A stretch of DNA of 12,447 bases, from positions 1-12,447 of the forward strand of contig LSSK01000762.1 of NCBI GenBank assembly GCA_001969505.1, read 5' to 3'. Within the stretch, counting starts at the first letter, position 1; each line of letters begins with the position of its first letter. Made by a program: the position numbers and the translations under genes. The DNA comes from Zancudomyces culisetae (taxonomy: Eukaryota; Kickxellomycota; Harpellomycetes; Harpellales; Legeriomycetaceae). Below the pieces are notes generated by a model. The model saw only the letters and a list, made by a program, of their open reading frames with translations, had not been told where the DNA came from and ran no database searches. Positions 1 through 8,533 of the stretch are shown one piece after another.

Positions 1-469
1 CCGGAGTTTACGTTTTATTTTATTAATACAATTAACATTTTCAATAATATACCATTCCCGCAAATAGATTCAAGTGATAAAGAAAGAAAAAAACGTGCGT
101 TGATACTCGCTTGTCAGATCACAACAGGTATATTTGGCTGTTTGAAACTAATGCACAGATCCCATGCTTTTATTATATCCACTTGCAGTATATCAGTAAC
201 AACAGTACAAAGGAAAGAAAGAAAAATATTATAAACATGTACAGACACCTCTTTTTTGTTTTGTAGCTGTACACGATCGACCAACTTTTATCTCAGGCTT
301 TATTAAAGGAGGCAAAAGTGACTACATTTTTTTCTGGGATGAGGGGGTGAAAGGTACACAGAAAACAAGTGCTTTTCGATTTCCACCACATACTCCAAAT
401 TTAAAAATTGTCGTATTTAGTGAACAGGCAGGCTTTTACGACGTTTGTTTAAAACATGTCACTTGGTAG
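1..469 (+). CDS. C-terminal end of an unrecognised protein, two exons, cut by the window's left edge
   Basis: I do not recognise this protein. Exon 1 is open from base 1 to 127. A GTATAT donor at 128 and a TTTTGTAG acceptor ending at 266 bound a 139-nt intron. Exon 2 runs 267-469 and stops at TAG 467-469. The split codon G|CT gives Ala, and the frame stays open across the join, yielding 109 residues. The first part is hydrophobic and aromatic (FTFYFINTINIFNN). It is followed by a charged stretch (DSSDKERKKR), then alternating hydrophobic residues that suggest beta strands, including FISGFIKGG, FRFPPHTPNLKIVVF and the final YDVCLKHVTW. This could be a C-terminal beta domain. An AATAAA lies 24 nt after the stop. 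No ORF of this size exists without splicing, so the call rests on frame continuity, splice signals and amino-acid composition. The start lies outside the window. Confidence 0.7.
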
Positions 470-492
470 TTGTATCACATGGCTGCATATGA

Positions 493-498
493 AATAAA
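493..498 (+). terminator. AATAAA poly(A) signal of the left-edge gene
   Basis: A perfect AATAAA lies 24 nt after the TAG of the left-edge gene, a suitable distance for 3' end formation. The match is seen in the sequence; its use is inferred. Confidence 0.5.
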
Positions 499-547
499 CA
501 GTAAAAGCACCAGGAAAGACCTTCGCCACCACTATTATCTGTTCATT

Positions 548-838
548 TTATTTTCTTGCACGTGAAATAAACCATACTGCATGATATCGGACCTCCAGAA
601 TGTGGATAATTCCCATCTCAATAAATATACCAAACAACCCTCCAAAAACACGAGACACATCAAAGATATTGGATGGTAGAACCTGAGCAAGACAAAAGAC
701 ACCATCACAGCAGTCCTAAGGTGACTAGCACCGTGTGTATTTACCAAGATATGAATGTTTCTGAACAGCTACCCACACATCATTAATTAATCACATTAAC
801 ACTTTGCAACCTACTGTTTTTTTTTTGCACATCATCAT
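548..838 (-). CDS. Possible small spliced gene for a roughly 60-aa one-TM protein (weak)
   Basis: On the minus strand, 682-548 reads as 44 codons and a TAA. It contains a hydrophobic core (RVFGGLFGIFIEMGIIHIL) and a basic end (FISRARK), like a small membrane protein. It follows a good acceptor, TTTTGTCTTGCTCAG. A phase-0 model joins three exons. Exon 1 is 838-815, starting at three tandem ATGs; the intron has donor GTAGGT. Exon 2 is 768-745, after an acceptor GGGTAG. A 62-nt intron with donor GTAAAT follows, then exon 3 at 682-548. The product would be 60 aa. A TATAAAAA-like sequence lies at about 856-849 on this strand. Against it: a 46-nt first intron and a 24-nt second exon are unusually short, and I know of no matching family. 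It could equally be chance or part of the VMA6 3' region. Confidence 0.22.
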
Positions 839-992
839 GAGTCATATTTTTTTATACAAATTATTTATTTTTTTCAAATGTATCTTTTAGCATCAACCAC
901 ATTTTCAAGATTACAATTTAACGATCCTTAAAAGTAAAAAAAGTATATTCGCTTTTACTCCAATACTCCCAAATTAAATATAATGTATTTTT

Positions 993-998
993 TTTATT
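993..998 (-). terminator. AATAAA poly(A) signal of VMA6
   Basis: The minus strand reads AATAAA here, 91 nt downstream of the VMA6 stop codon, in AT-rich sequence. Its use as the 3' processing signal is inferred from position. Confidence 0.45.
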
Positions 999-1088
999 GG
1001 AAAATAATAGGTATACTGAACTAAAATGCATAGTAAATATATTAACGAAAAAAACTAGATTAAAAACTTATCATCACTTGCTTCGTGG

Positions 1089-2578
1089 CTAGAAAATAGG
1101 GATATAGTTGCCAATCTTATCCTTCTGTTTCTGGCTAATGCACTCGGCTATCCACACTACATTCCGAACTTCTTGTTCCTTCAATTTCAGCCAGGCATAA
1201 AATATCCCAAAATGAAACTGTCTATCAAATGCAGTCTTGTTTAAACTAACTTGTCGCTCAAAGCACAGCTCTTCAAATGACAAATCCCTTGCCGATCCAG
1301 CGTGGTGGTCTTCCTCCACTAACAGTGAACGGTAATCAAGATATGCGCCCAGTGCATGCTTTACTTGCTCCACATCGTCGCATTTTGCCAAATTTGCATC
1401 GCCTCCAGGATACAAAATTCCGAGCTTTGGAAACAGTTTTGTACGGTCCTCTTTTGACAGTTCAGTTCCTATCGAGTTTATCGTAATACTGATTTTCCTG
1501 CGATCTGCCTCAAACTATTTGGATAATAACCAAAACTTTAAGCAACTTGGAACATGTGCTTTCTAGCTTAATTTCATTTTAGCTTAAAGCCAGAAATACT
1601 AAAACATAAACATACCATCAATATTTCACTCATAATCTCAAAGGTGGTGCCTCCAATCTCCTCACAATATCTGTAAAAATCTTCAATGTATGCCTTGTAC
1701 AACATATTTCTTATGATCTCTATGTTAACTTCGTTTAAATCCTCAGCTGAAAGACAGTCTCTAAAATACTCGGCTATTAATAATCAAAAGGATATTTTAG
1801 TTGAAGCGTATAGTTGTGACCCGGAGTGGATATCACTCGTATTTATATATACCTCGTTTTATACGCACTGTATCAAACATACCTATTGGGGAATCGACCA
1901 AAACTGTGGTATATAACTCGGCAACATTTGTGGCTACGCAAAGTGCAGGCATTGTATCAAACCAACCCAGAGGGTGGCATCTTTCTAGTAGCTCATGTGT
2001 ATCTCTTTCGTGTAGCGTTCCTGTTATCAATAATATTACATTGTCAATCATATACGAATATGTCAGATACTTGAGGAATTTCAAGCATTGAGAGTTTGAG
2101 TTTTCTCGAAGGTATCTAAATTCCTGTACTAGCACTTCGTTACACCTCGCACTCATGGTAGAGGTTGCTAATGGTGAAGGTTCGTTTTGTAGAAACAGGC
2201 CATAATCCGTTGTTGCCAGCTGCATACGCAAATCTATGAAAAGTACATTTTTAATTTGCATTTATTTTCTCATTGTGTTTGAAGGCATGGATAAATGTCG
2301 GGATTTAAATCAAGTATTATTTTTGATATTGTTGCAAAGCTTGTAAAGTATCAACAGCTTCATAGACATTTAATTTCATGCGGTTTTGACAAGATCCTCA
2401 CCGACCCAATTCTACAACCAATAAATACTTTACTGCAGATTCCAACAAACTTACCTTCTATTGTTTCACATTGAGTCATATTCAAGTACTGTTGTCGCGT
2501 AATAAACCCATCCCTATATCCACGAACAATGCCCTCCAGGTACCCATTTTCAACGTTAAATTTTATTTCCTCCATCAT
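1089..2578 (-). CDS. VMA6: V-type proton ATPase subunit d, four exons
   Basis: Subunit d of the V0 sector sits on the proteolipid ring at the vacuolar membrane and couples it to the V1 central stalk. The reconstruction has exon 1 2578-2455, exon 2 2233-1883, exon 3 1773-1616 and exon 4 1514-1089. Introns are 221, 109 and 101 nt, with donors GTAAGT, GTATGT and GTATGT, and all end in TAG. Phases agree at every join, giving 352 aa against about 345-352 in the family. Family hallmarks appear in order: [16 protein letters not shown] and TQCET near the N-terminus, then [24 protein letters not shown] restored across intron 3, [31 protein letters not shown] and the terminal NYIPIF. Tandem ATGs at 2578 and 2575 are both possible starts; yeast Vma6 begins close to the second. 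The gene is divergent from NOP8. Exon borders are inferred from sequence alone. Confidence 0.96.
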
Positions 2579-3369
2579 ATGCAGGCTTTGTTTAATATTT
2601 ATTTTCTTCGTCAATGTTTTAAAAAGTATTTGAAACTAACAATACAAGTGCTGAGTTGTATTTTAATTTAATTGTAATTATTTTTTTTAGTGAATAAGGT
2701 TATTAGCATTAATTTTTAAATGAAGAAAATAATTTTGCGCCACTCCAACGCTTCTAGGCATTACCGCCCTCCACTGAAATCGAAGAAATACAAACATCCA
2801 ATATAATATACTGTTAATTTACGCAGCGAGCCGTGGTGCTGGGTGCAGGGAATCGCTAGAGTACTATACAACTTATAAGAACATCACTAGTTGTTATATA
2901 GCTAGCAAACCTATCCTCGTCTAAACGCTCTGTGGTTTGTTGTCATTTTTTTACTTGAAACCTGCTGGTCTAGTGCATATGGGAAAAAATAAACACTCAA
3001 AATAACAGATAGTCGAATAAAAGTAGGAAAATAATCAAGTGGTCGATTCCACTCGAGAATCCAATGTACCCTATATCCGTGACCAAGCTTTGGTGTCTCG
3101 GAAACCACCACCACCACCGCCGCCGTCCCCAGTAACAAGCAATTAGTTGCGGATTTAGCTTTTAAACAGTGCACCTCAATTGGTGTGTGTGGACTTTTTT
3201 TTCAACATTTTTTTGACAATTGTGCTAAATAACTAAAAAAAAAATTTTTTTTATAAAAGATCAAAATGTCTATTGTAAAAGTTTGAACCAAGAATTTGTA
3301 GTTATTTCGCCATATTCAGCTAATTTATCGATATCGTCGGTAGAGACCTGGTCGAAAACACAATTTATC
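2579..3369. promoter_or_regulatory. Divergent intergenic/promoter region between VMA6 and NOP8
   Basis: These 791 nt separate the start codons of VMA6 (-) and NOP8 (+), so they should carry both promoters and 5' leaders. A TATA-like box lies close to NOP8 (listed separately). A short trinucleotide run, CCA x4 then CCG x3, lies at 3105-3125. Poly(A)/poly(T) tracts occur at both ends. A 28-codon basic ORF at 2720-2806 (+) has no supporting context. The NOP8 frame is open from 3283 but has no ATG before 3370. I see no RNA gene. Confidence 0.6.
3252..3259 (+). promoter_or_regulatory. TATA-like box upstream of NOP8
   Basis: TATAAAAG lies 111 nt before the NOP8 start codon. An ATG at 3266 opens a six-codon ORF ending at 3286. 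It sits so close to this box that transcription probably begins after it, leaving ATG 3370 as the first in the mRNA. Inference from spacing only. Confidence 0.4.
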
Positions 3370-4860
3370 ATGGAGGTAGAGCAAAAAAACGAACCTAACA
3401 ATCCAGTCACAGAGGATTCACAGGTTCAAGCAGTAGATGTTGATGCAGAAAAGGATATCAGAGTATATGTGGGCGGACTAAACCCCAGAACAATAGATAC
3501 AGACATACTTCAAAGATTCGAGCCCTTTGGGAGTGTTCACGACATTGAACTTGCAAAATTTGCAGATTCGGATGAATGTCGAGGTTTTGGATTTTTGACG
3601 CTACACACGACTGACAAAAAGTGGAAAAAATGCCTGTCTGTATATAACGGAGCAAAATGGAGAGAGTGTGTTATGAAGGTGCAAGAAGCCACAGAAAACT
3701 ACAAAATTAGAATGGATAGAGAGCGAGAACAGGTTGTTGAAGAAACACCAAAGAAAACCCGCTACTCAAAAAACAGGTATGCAAAAGATATGACACTAGT
3801 TACTGATAAAAACGTTGATGAAAGAAGGGGGTGGAAAAGATCGAGATACGGAAGAGCAGTGGCTGTGATGAGGTTGCGGATGGAAGACAACAGGACAATA
3901 AGAGTGGTTGATCCAACCCATTATAAAGATAATTTATTGAAACTCTTTGGAAGCGTGAGACCCAAAATAATTGAAGACCTGGCATATATTACGGACTACG
4001 ATTCTGAAAATGATGACAGCAGCGACGATAGTGACAGAGAAACTAGCAAAGGTGATAGTAAAGAAAAGCTCAAATACGGCTCTACATCCAAAAATGATAC
4101 AAGAGGTATTGAAAATGATAACGAGTCGGGTAACGAAAGTGACGCCAGCTATGATTTGGAGCAGGAAAAGCAAAGACATTTACAGATTTTGTACACTATG
4201 TTTGGTAAAAATAGTGTGCCAACAACCACCGAAAAGCCACTGGCAAACCGGGCTGATGAAAGCTCGAGTATATCCGGCTCCGGCTCTGAAGATGAAACTG
4301 ATGCTGGAGACAACTTTGGTGAACTGGATGGGTCTGATGTGGATATGCCAAGTAAGGATAATATGGAGACATTTAGAGGACTGTTTGGACGCTCCGAAAG
4401 TAAGCCACAAGCAGGCGGATCAGATGCACCGTTTAGTTTGTTTGGTGGTGAATTGAATGAGAGTGTTATGACAAACAAACCCAACGCCTCTATCTCTGAC
4501 GACTCGGTAACTAAATCCAGCGGGCTTGATCTGATTATTAAAAACTTATGCTTTTTCGACCATCCCAATGTTCCCGAAGTACATGAGAATTCACTAATGC
4601 ATTTTGTTGAAAAATCCGTGGCAAACACTCAGTCGGATTCCCAGGACGAGCAACAACTATCACAGGTTCCAGATATAAGCAGCTTCTCTCCGCTTTATCC
4701 TGGCCAAACACCCTTTTCATTCTATAGAACTGAAAGCCTGGACAAGATCCGTGAAGGCTGGCTAAAAACAAGGCTGGACCTGACCAGAGAATACAAGCGG
4801 CTTTATAAAACTGCTGCGAAAACAGATAAAAGAATAAAGAAGAAATCCAAACTGTTTTAA
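3370..4860 (+). CDS. NOP8: Nop8/NOL8-like nucleolar RNA-binding protein, 60S ribosome assembly
   Basis: Nop8 acts in the nucleolus in assembly of pre-60S ribosomal particles. This 496-aa intronless protein has the family layout. An N-terminal RRM spans about residues 30-110, with RNP2 VYVGGL (32-37) and RNP1 RGFGFLTL (71-78). Next comes the NOL8-type segment WKRSRYGRAVAVMRLR followed by VVDPTHYKDNLLKLFG (about 155-195). A long acidic, serine-rich disordered middle (210-440) includes a short LQILYTMFG helix-like motif. The conserved tail FYRTESLDKIREGW and LTREYKR (about 451-477) leads into a lysine-rich end that suits nucleolar localisation. The start is the first ATG in frame; 29 open codons precede it but lack ATG. 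The combination of RRM and RTES...REYKR tail is what makes this Nop8 rather than a generic RRM protein. Confidence 0.9.
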   Translation: MEVEQKNEPNNPVTEDSQVQAVDVDAEKDIRVYVGGLNPRTIDTDILQRFEPFGSVHDIELAKFADSDECRGFGFLTLHTTDKKWKKCLSVYNGAKWRECVMKVQEATENYKIRMDREREQVVEETPKKTRYSKNRYAKDMTLVTDKNVDERRGWKRSRYGRAVAVMRLRMEDNRTIRVVDPTHYKDNLLKLFGSVRPKIIEDLAYITDYDSENDDSSDDSDRETSKGDSKEKLKYGSTSKNDTRGIENDNESGNESDASYDLEQEKQRHLQILYTMFGKNSVPTTTEKPLANRADESSSISGSGSEDETDAGDNFGELDGSDVDMPSKDNMETFRGLFGRSESKPQAGGSDAPFSLFGGELNESVMTNKPNASISDDSVTKSSGLDLIIKNLCFFDHPNVPEVHENSLMHFVEKSVANTQSDSQDEQQLSQVPDISSFSPLYPGQTPFSFYRTESLDKIREGWLKTRLDLTREYKRLYKTAAKTDKRIKKKSKLF

Positions 4861-5265
4861 CTGACTTTGGCATGAATGAATGGTTCTTATCAATGACTAC
4901 TTGTTTAGCATTTTGGTTCGTTGGTTTATGTTTTTTTCTTTTGTTTTTGACTTTTGTGTCTTGTAAATTGTATTTTTTCAGAACATCGCACTTGTTGGGT
5001 TGATCAAGACATTTATATATAATTTTTTACATGGATATTGGCTATTCAGATCTGAGTTCCCATTAATAAAAAAATAAACAAAATCAGCAAATGCAATTGA
5101 ACATCAATCAAACTTCATCTAGCAACCCTTTATTATACTCTTTTGAGGGATAAAATCCTAACTGCAAAAAGAAATATTAAGGCTGTATTTAGGTCCCACT
5201 CCAGTTAGATCCAAGACAATAAACGAATATATACATATATTAGATATAGGCAACTGCACTAAAAG
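4861..5265 (+). promoter_or_regulatory. Intergenic region: NOP8 3' end and WD40-gene promoter
   Basis: This 405-nt AT-rich stretch lies between two plus-strand genes. AATAAA occurs at 5065-5070 and again at 5073-5078, plausible NOP8 poly(A) signals about 205 nt past the stop. An alternating TATATACATATATTA at 5228-5242 lies 24 nt before the next ATG and may act as a TATA element. Nothing else coding or structural is visible. Confidence 0.5.
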
Positions 5266-6724
5266 ATGGCGTTTTTCCAATCAAATCAGCAAATTGAAAA
5301 AGAAAAACAAAGGCTTGTCAAGCTCCAGAATCTGCTCGAGAGAGATTTGGGTAAGACAGGTACAAATGTCAAGGCGAAGATCCTAAGTATGGCCAAAAGC
5401 TTGGACGGTAGGAATAAAATGACTGTTTGGGTTGGATTGGGAGATTTTACAGCTAGAAAAATTTCAGTTGTAAGTACAGCTACTTTTCTTCTTTTCAGCC
5501 AAATCCAACTCTTTGGTGTCCACAGGCTTAACCTTTTTAACTATTAATGATTGTAGGGCGATGATAAATGCAAACAAATCGTATTAAGAGGACACAAAGG
5601 CCCGGTTACGTGCATTGGTGTAGTTCCAAAATACGCGAAGGGCAATACCGATAGTACAGAGCAGGAAGTGCCAGAATATGTATTGACTGGCTCGTGGGAC
5701 AAAACAATCAGAATGTGGGACCCCCAAGTAAGTTTTTTCTTTAATCTATATATTTAGGAAAGCTTTTATTTTATTTTATTTTATTCTAGGGGTTGCTTTA
5801 TGAAAGAGTGTGTTTATTTTAAAATGATAATAACAATTGCGTATAATAATAAAATTATTAATATAGACACAACAAACAGTGGCAGTATTCGATGGTCACT
5901 CGGATTTTATAAAATGCTTAGAGGTGGATTTACACACCCAGACAATGTATTCAGGCTCTTCGGATAAGACCATCAAAGTTTGGGACTACAGCGCAGCTAT
6001 ACCCAGTAGCAGCATAGAGAACACAAATGCCAACAGCAAACCTGTTTCAATCCGGCCTATCCAAACGATTAAAGACGACCAGCTGATCAGAGGCCCTATT
6101 AACAAACTTCTCGTAAATGATGAGTTGTATTCTGTAGGGTCTGATTCTAAAGTAATACGATGGGAGCTTGAAAACCCAAATGATGGAAATACAAACAGGC
6201 GTTTAACAAAGAAACACACCATATATTCTGGTCATTTGACCAGTGTTTACAGCATCAATGTAACTGATAACTCTATTTGGACAGGATCTGCAGATAAATT
6301 TGCATTGGAATTCGATAAACTTAACAATACTAAAGCCCAAACGAAATTTGAACACACCGATCCGATAAAATCCGTTTTGGTTATTCCTCAACAACCTTAC
6401 AACAACCTTTTTCTAGCTGGAGATAAAGAGAGAAACCTGCATATTTGGAAATCAGATAGTGACAAGTCTATGCTCGAGGCACACTTAGACTCCATCGAAT
6501 CCATACTTCTTGTCAATTTGAATAAAAACGAACCCACTGTGCTTACAGGTTCCATTGATGGCTATGTAAAAGCGTGGAGTGTTCCTGATTTGTTTTCTTT
6601 CAAAAATGACGATGTGCCGGCAAACATACCATTGAATAACCAGGATATAGCACCAAACGGCTTGACGGCCGACGAAGATAAGGAGCTACAAGACCTTTTA
6701 GATGAGCTGGATGACGATTACTAG
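5266..6724 (+). CDS. Seven-blade WD40-repeat protein, three exons, identity unknown
   Basis: Exons are 5266-5469, 5557-5727 and 5867-6724. Introns of 87 and 139 nt have GTAAGT donors and TAG acceptors, both in phase 0, giving 410 aa. Residues 1-35 form a charged, probably coiled-coil helix (EKEKQRLVKLQNLLERDLG). The rest reads as about seven WD blades: MTVWVGLGDFTARKI; GHKGPVTCIG to GSWDKTIRMWD; GHSDFIKCLEV to GSSDKTIKVWD; a degenerate blade ending VGSDSKVIRWEL; GHLTSVYSINV to GSADKFALEFD; HTDPIKSVLVI to NLHIWKS; HLDSIESILLV to GSIDGYVKAWSV. The tail from about residue 385 is acidic (ELQDLLDELDDDY). WD propellers are protein-binding scaffolds; I cannot assign a complex. Joining exon 2 directly to exon 3 restores a canonical WDPQTQQTVAVFDGH linker, which supports the acceptor at 5866 over an earlier TAG at 5790. 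Intron 2 contains four TTTTA units at 5764-5783. Confidence 0.88.
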
Positions 6725-7109
6725 CCCTTTAGGTGTCTAGTTAATAGTATATTGATTTGCTCTATAGATTTTTCTTTCTTTTTTACAATATTTGTGATTA
6801 GAGTTGATTTTCATGCTCACGAAATGATGGGGATGGTATAAGCGTCAACAGTGTTTCCAAAACCAGTTTCATTTTTTCCACTACCAATGAGGATGCTTAT
6901 CTGTGGGTTTTAGCTTTTTTTTTTGTAAATTGTTGCAGAGAAAAAGTGATTTTGTTTAACTGGAATTCAAAAACGGTCTTAATTTATCTCTACCGATTTA
7001 CAAACCAAAACATTGAAATATCAAAGTATCGGAGTCTCAAAGCTACGATATTCAAAGAACAACAAGAGAAATTCAAGGAAAAGCGAGAGTAATAAATAAA
7101 TTTTGCAAA
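6725..7109 (+). promoter_or_regulatory. Intergenic region between WD40 gene and ETR1
   Basis: These 385 nt should contain the WD40-gene 3' end and the ETR1 promoter and leader. Pyrimidine-rich and poly(T) tracts are present, and an A-rich leader precedes the ETR1 ATG. I see no perfect AATAAA after the WD40 stop apart from one in the ETR1 leader near 7091, no clear TATA box, and no RNA gene. Confidence 0.45.
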
Positions 7110-8510
7110 ATGCTCAAACTGCACAATCTTAAACGCCTCCAGGGCACTAGCATATGTTTAAAATCGCAGCCTGTGCAAGCTACAGAATTTAGACTTGGAT
7201 CTACAAAGCACTTTTCTACGTCAATCAGTTCAAGGATAAGTTCAACAAAAGCTGTAGTAATAGAAGTAGATGAAATACAGAAAAGTGACGGAGCTCGGGG
7301 CGAAAAAAGGCCTCTGAGCGAAAAAGTAAAAGTACTAAACATAAAACTGGACAGTTCGGGCAAAAATAAAGTGTTGATAAAGATGTTGGCAGCACCTATA
7401 AATCCCTCTGATATAAATCAAGTCGAAGGAGTGTACCCTATTAAGAAAAAACCACAGGAATACGTAGATGCCGATAGTGGCGAAAAGCTTATGGGCTATA
7501 TAGGGGGAAACGAGGGCGTTGCGCAGGTGGTAAAAATCGATTCGGCAATAAAGGATGAAATAAAAGTAGGTGACTGGGTGGCACCAAGGTATCCTGGGTC
7601 CTTGGGGACATGGTCCGAATATGCGTACGCGGACGTTGAAGATCTTGTTAGAATCAGGCCCGCAGAAACGAATGAAATCGACAATAAAAGCGAATCCAGC
7701 ACCATTGCTAGTGCTAAAACAGCCAAAATGATTACTCCTGAGGACCTATCGACAGTCAAAGTAAACGGTTCAACAGCGTATAGAATGCTAAGTGATTTTA
7801 TGCAAGCAAAAAAGGATGGGAAGCAGGAAGACCAGTACGTAATACAAAATGGGGCCAACGGATCAGCGGGTCAGTATGTAATACAAATAGCTAAAGAACT
7901 TGGTCTCAAAACCATCAATGTGGTAAGGGATCGGGAAAACTTTGAGGAAACGAAGGCGCAGTTGTGTAAACTGGGGGCGGATATTGTGATTAAGGATTCT
8001 GAGCTGGTGGCAGGCAACAAATCGCCATCTGATACATATTTGCAAGTGTTGGCATTGTCAAAGAAAGGTTTGATCAAGCTGGGAATCAACTGTGTTGGAG
8101 GTGGAATAAAAAACAAAACCGGCTCAATCGAAATGGCTAAAATGCTGGCGAACAAATCCTACTATGTGACCTACGGTGCCATGTCAAAGCTACCACTGGT
8201 TATTCCAGCGTCATTCCTGATTTTTAAGGACATCAGGTTTGTGGGATTCTGGGTTTCTCAGTGGTATGTTGAGCAACCTGTGCCAAAATGGCAGGAGATG
8301 TGGCAAGATTTGGGCCGTATGATTGCCGAAAATAAATTGAAACCCCAGCCCATGAATCCAATCGCTTGGCCAACTGTTTCCACAACCGCCAACACCAGCA
8401 GCAGCCCACAAACTGAGAACACTAAACAATCCATTATGGGTATTCTATTCCCAACTTCAGTTGATGGCACTAAAAAGACGACTGCCAAGAACTATTTCAA
8501 GTTTTATTAA
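7110..8510 (+). CDS. ETR1: Mitochondrial trans-2-enoyl-CoA/ACP reductase (MECR/Etr1)
   Basis: Etr1 reduces trans-2-enoyl thioesters with NADPH in the last step of mitochondrial type II fatty acid synthesis, which supplies lipoic acid precursors. The 466-aa protein is an MDR-superfamily reductase without zinc ligands. The N-terminus (about 1-45) is basic and Ser-rich, fitting a mitochondrial presequence. Family motifs: AAPINPSDINQVEGVYP (94-110), whose Tyr109 matches the catalytic tyrosine; GGNEGVAQV (132-140); GDWV and GTWSEYA (154-172); NGSTAYRML (219-227); the nucleotide-binding VIQNGANGSAGQYVIQIA (244-261); TINVVRDR (268-275); NCVGGG (327-332); VTYGAMSK (353-360); LIFKDIRFVGFWVSQW (370-385). 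It is longer than the human enzyme: extra residues lie after Tyr109 (111-129), in a Ser-rich loop at about 185-215 and in a Ser/Thr-rich C-terminal stretch at about 421-460. It is intronless and converges on the LRR gene 23 nt away. Confidence 0.94.
   Translation: MLKLHNLKRLQGTSICLKSQPVQATEFRLGSTKHFSTSISSRISSTKAVVIEVDEIQKSDGARGEKRPLSEKVKVLNIKLDSSGKNKVLIKMLAAPINPSDINQVEGVYPIKKKPQEYVDADSGEKLMGYIGGNEGVAQVVKIDSAIKDEIKVGDWVAPRYPGSLGTWSEYAYADVEDLVRIRPAETNEIDNKSESSTIASAKTAKMITPEDLSTVKVNGSTAYRMLSDFMQAKKDGKQEDQYVIQNGANGSAGQYVIQIAKELGLKTINVVRDRENFEETKAQLCKLGADIVIKDSELVAGNKSPSDTYLQVLALSKKGLIKLGINCVGGGIKNKTGSIEMAKMLANKSYYVTYGAMSKLPLVIPASFLIFKDIRFVGFWVSQWYVEQPVPKWQEMWQDLGRMIAENKLKPQPMNPIAWPTVSTTANTSSSPQTENTKQSIMGILFPTSVDGTKKTTAKNYFKFY
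8503..8508 (-). terminator. AATAAA poly(A) signal of the LRR gene, inside the end of ETR1
   Basis: On the minus strand AATAAA lies 26 nt past the LRR gene stop. The same bases are the last sense codons and stop of ETR1 (TTT TAT TAA). This is the only perfect match right after the LRR stop; its use is inferred. Confidence 0.5.
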
Positions 8511-8533
8511 CAGTAAAAACGTAATAGAAATGG

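Larger units (their letters stand above)
470..1088. other. Intergenic region between two convergent genes
   Basis: This 619-nt AT-rich stretch lies between the tail ends of the left-edge gene (+) and VMA6 (-). It holds the likely poly(A) signals of both and several poly(T) and poly(A) tracts. On the minus strand there is a gene-like hydrophobic open stretch at 548-682, described separately as a weak mini-gene. I see no tRNA or other RNA gene. Confidence 0.6.

Noticed and set aside
2720-2806. 28-codon basic ORF on the plus strand
   Set aside because: Too short, no recognisable motif (it is not ribosomal protein eL41) and no adjoining exon found.
2911-3174. Minus-strand 87-aa ORF in the VMA6-NOP8 promoter region
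   Set aside because: Its poly-valine run comes from the CCA/CCG repeat on the other strand, it has no family features, and it overlaps the NOP8 promoter.
3266-3286. Six-codon upstream ORF before NOP8
   Set aside because: Its ATG is only 7 nt from the TATA-like box, so it is probably upstream of the transcription start; kept only as a note.
3971-4456. 161-aa plus-strand ORF in another frame inside NOP8
   Set aside because: It lies wholly within the acidic low-complexity middle of NOP8 and has no domain.
5791-5866. Alternative acceptor at 5790 in WD40 intron 2, or an extra micro-exon
   Set aside because: Using it leads to an in-frame stop within about ten codons, while the acceptor at 5866 restores a canonical WD-repeat linker.
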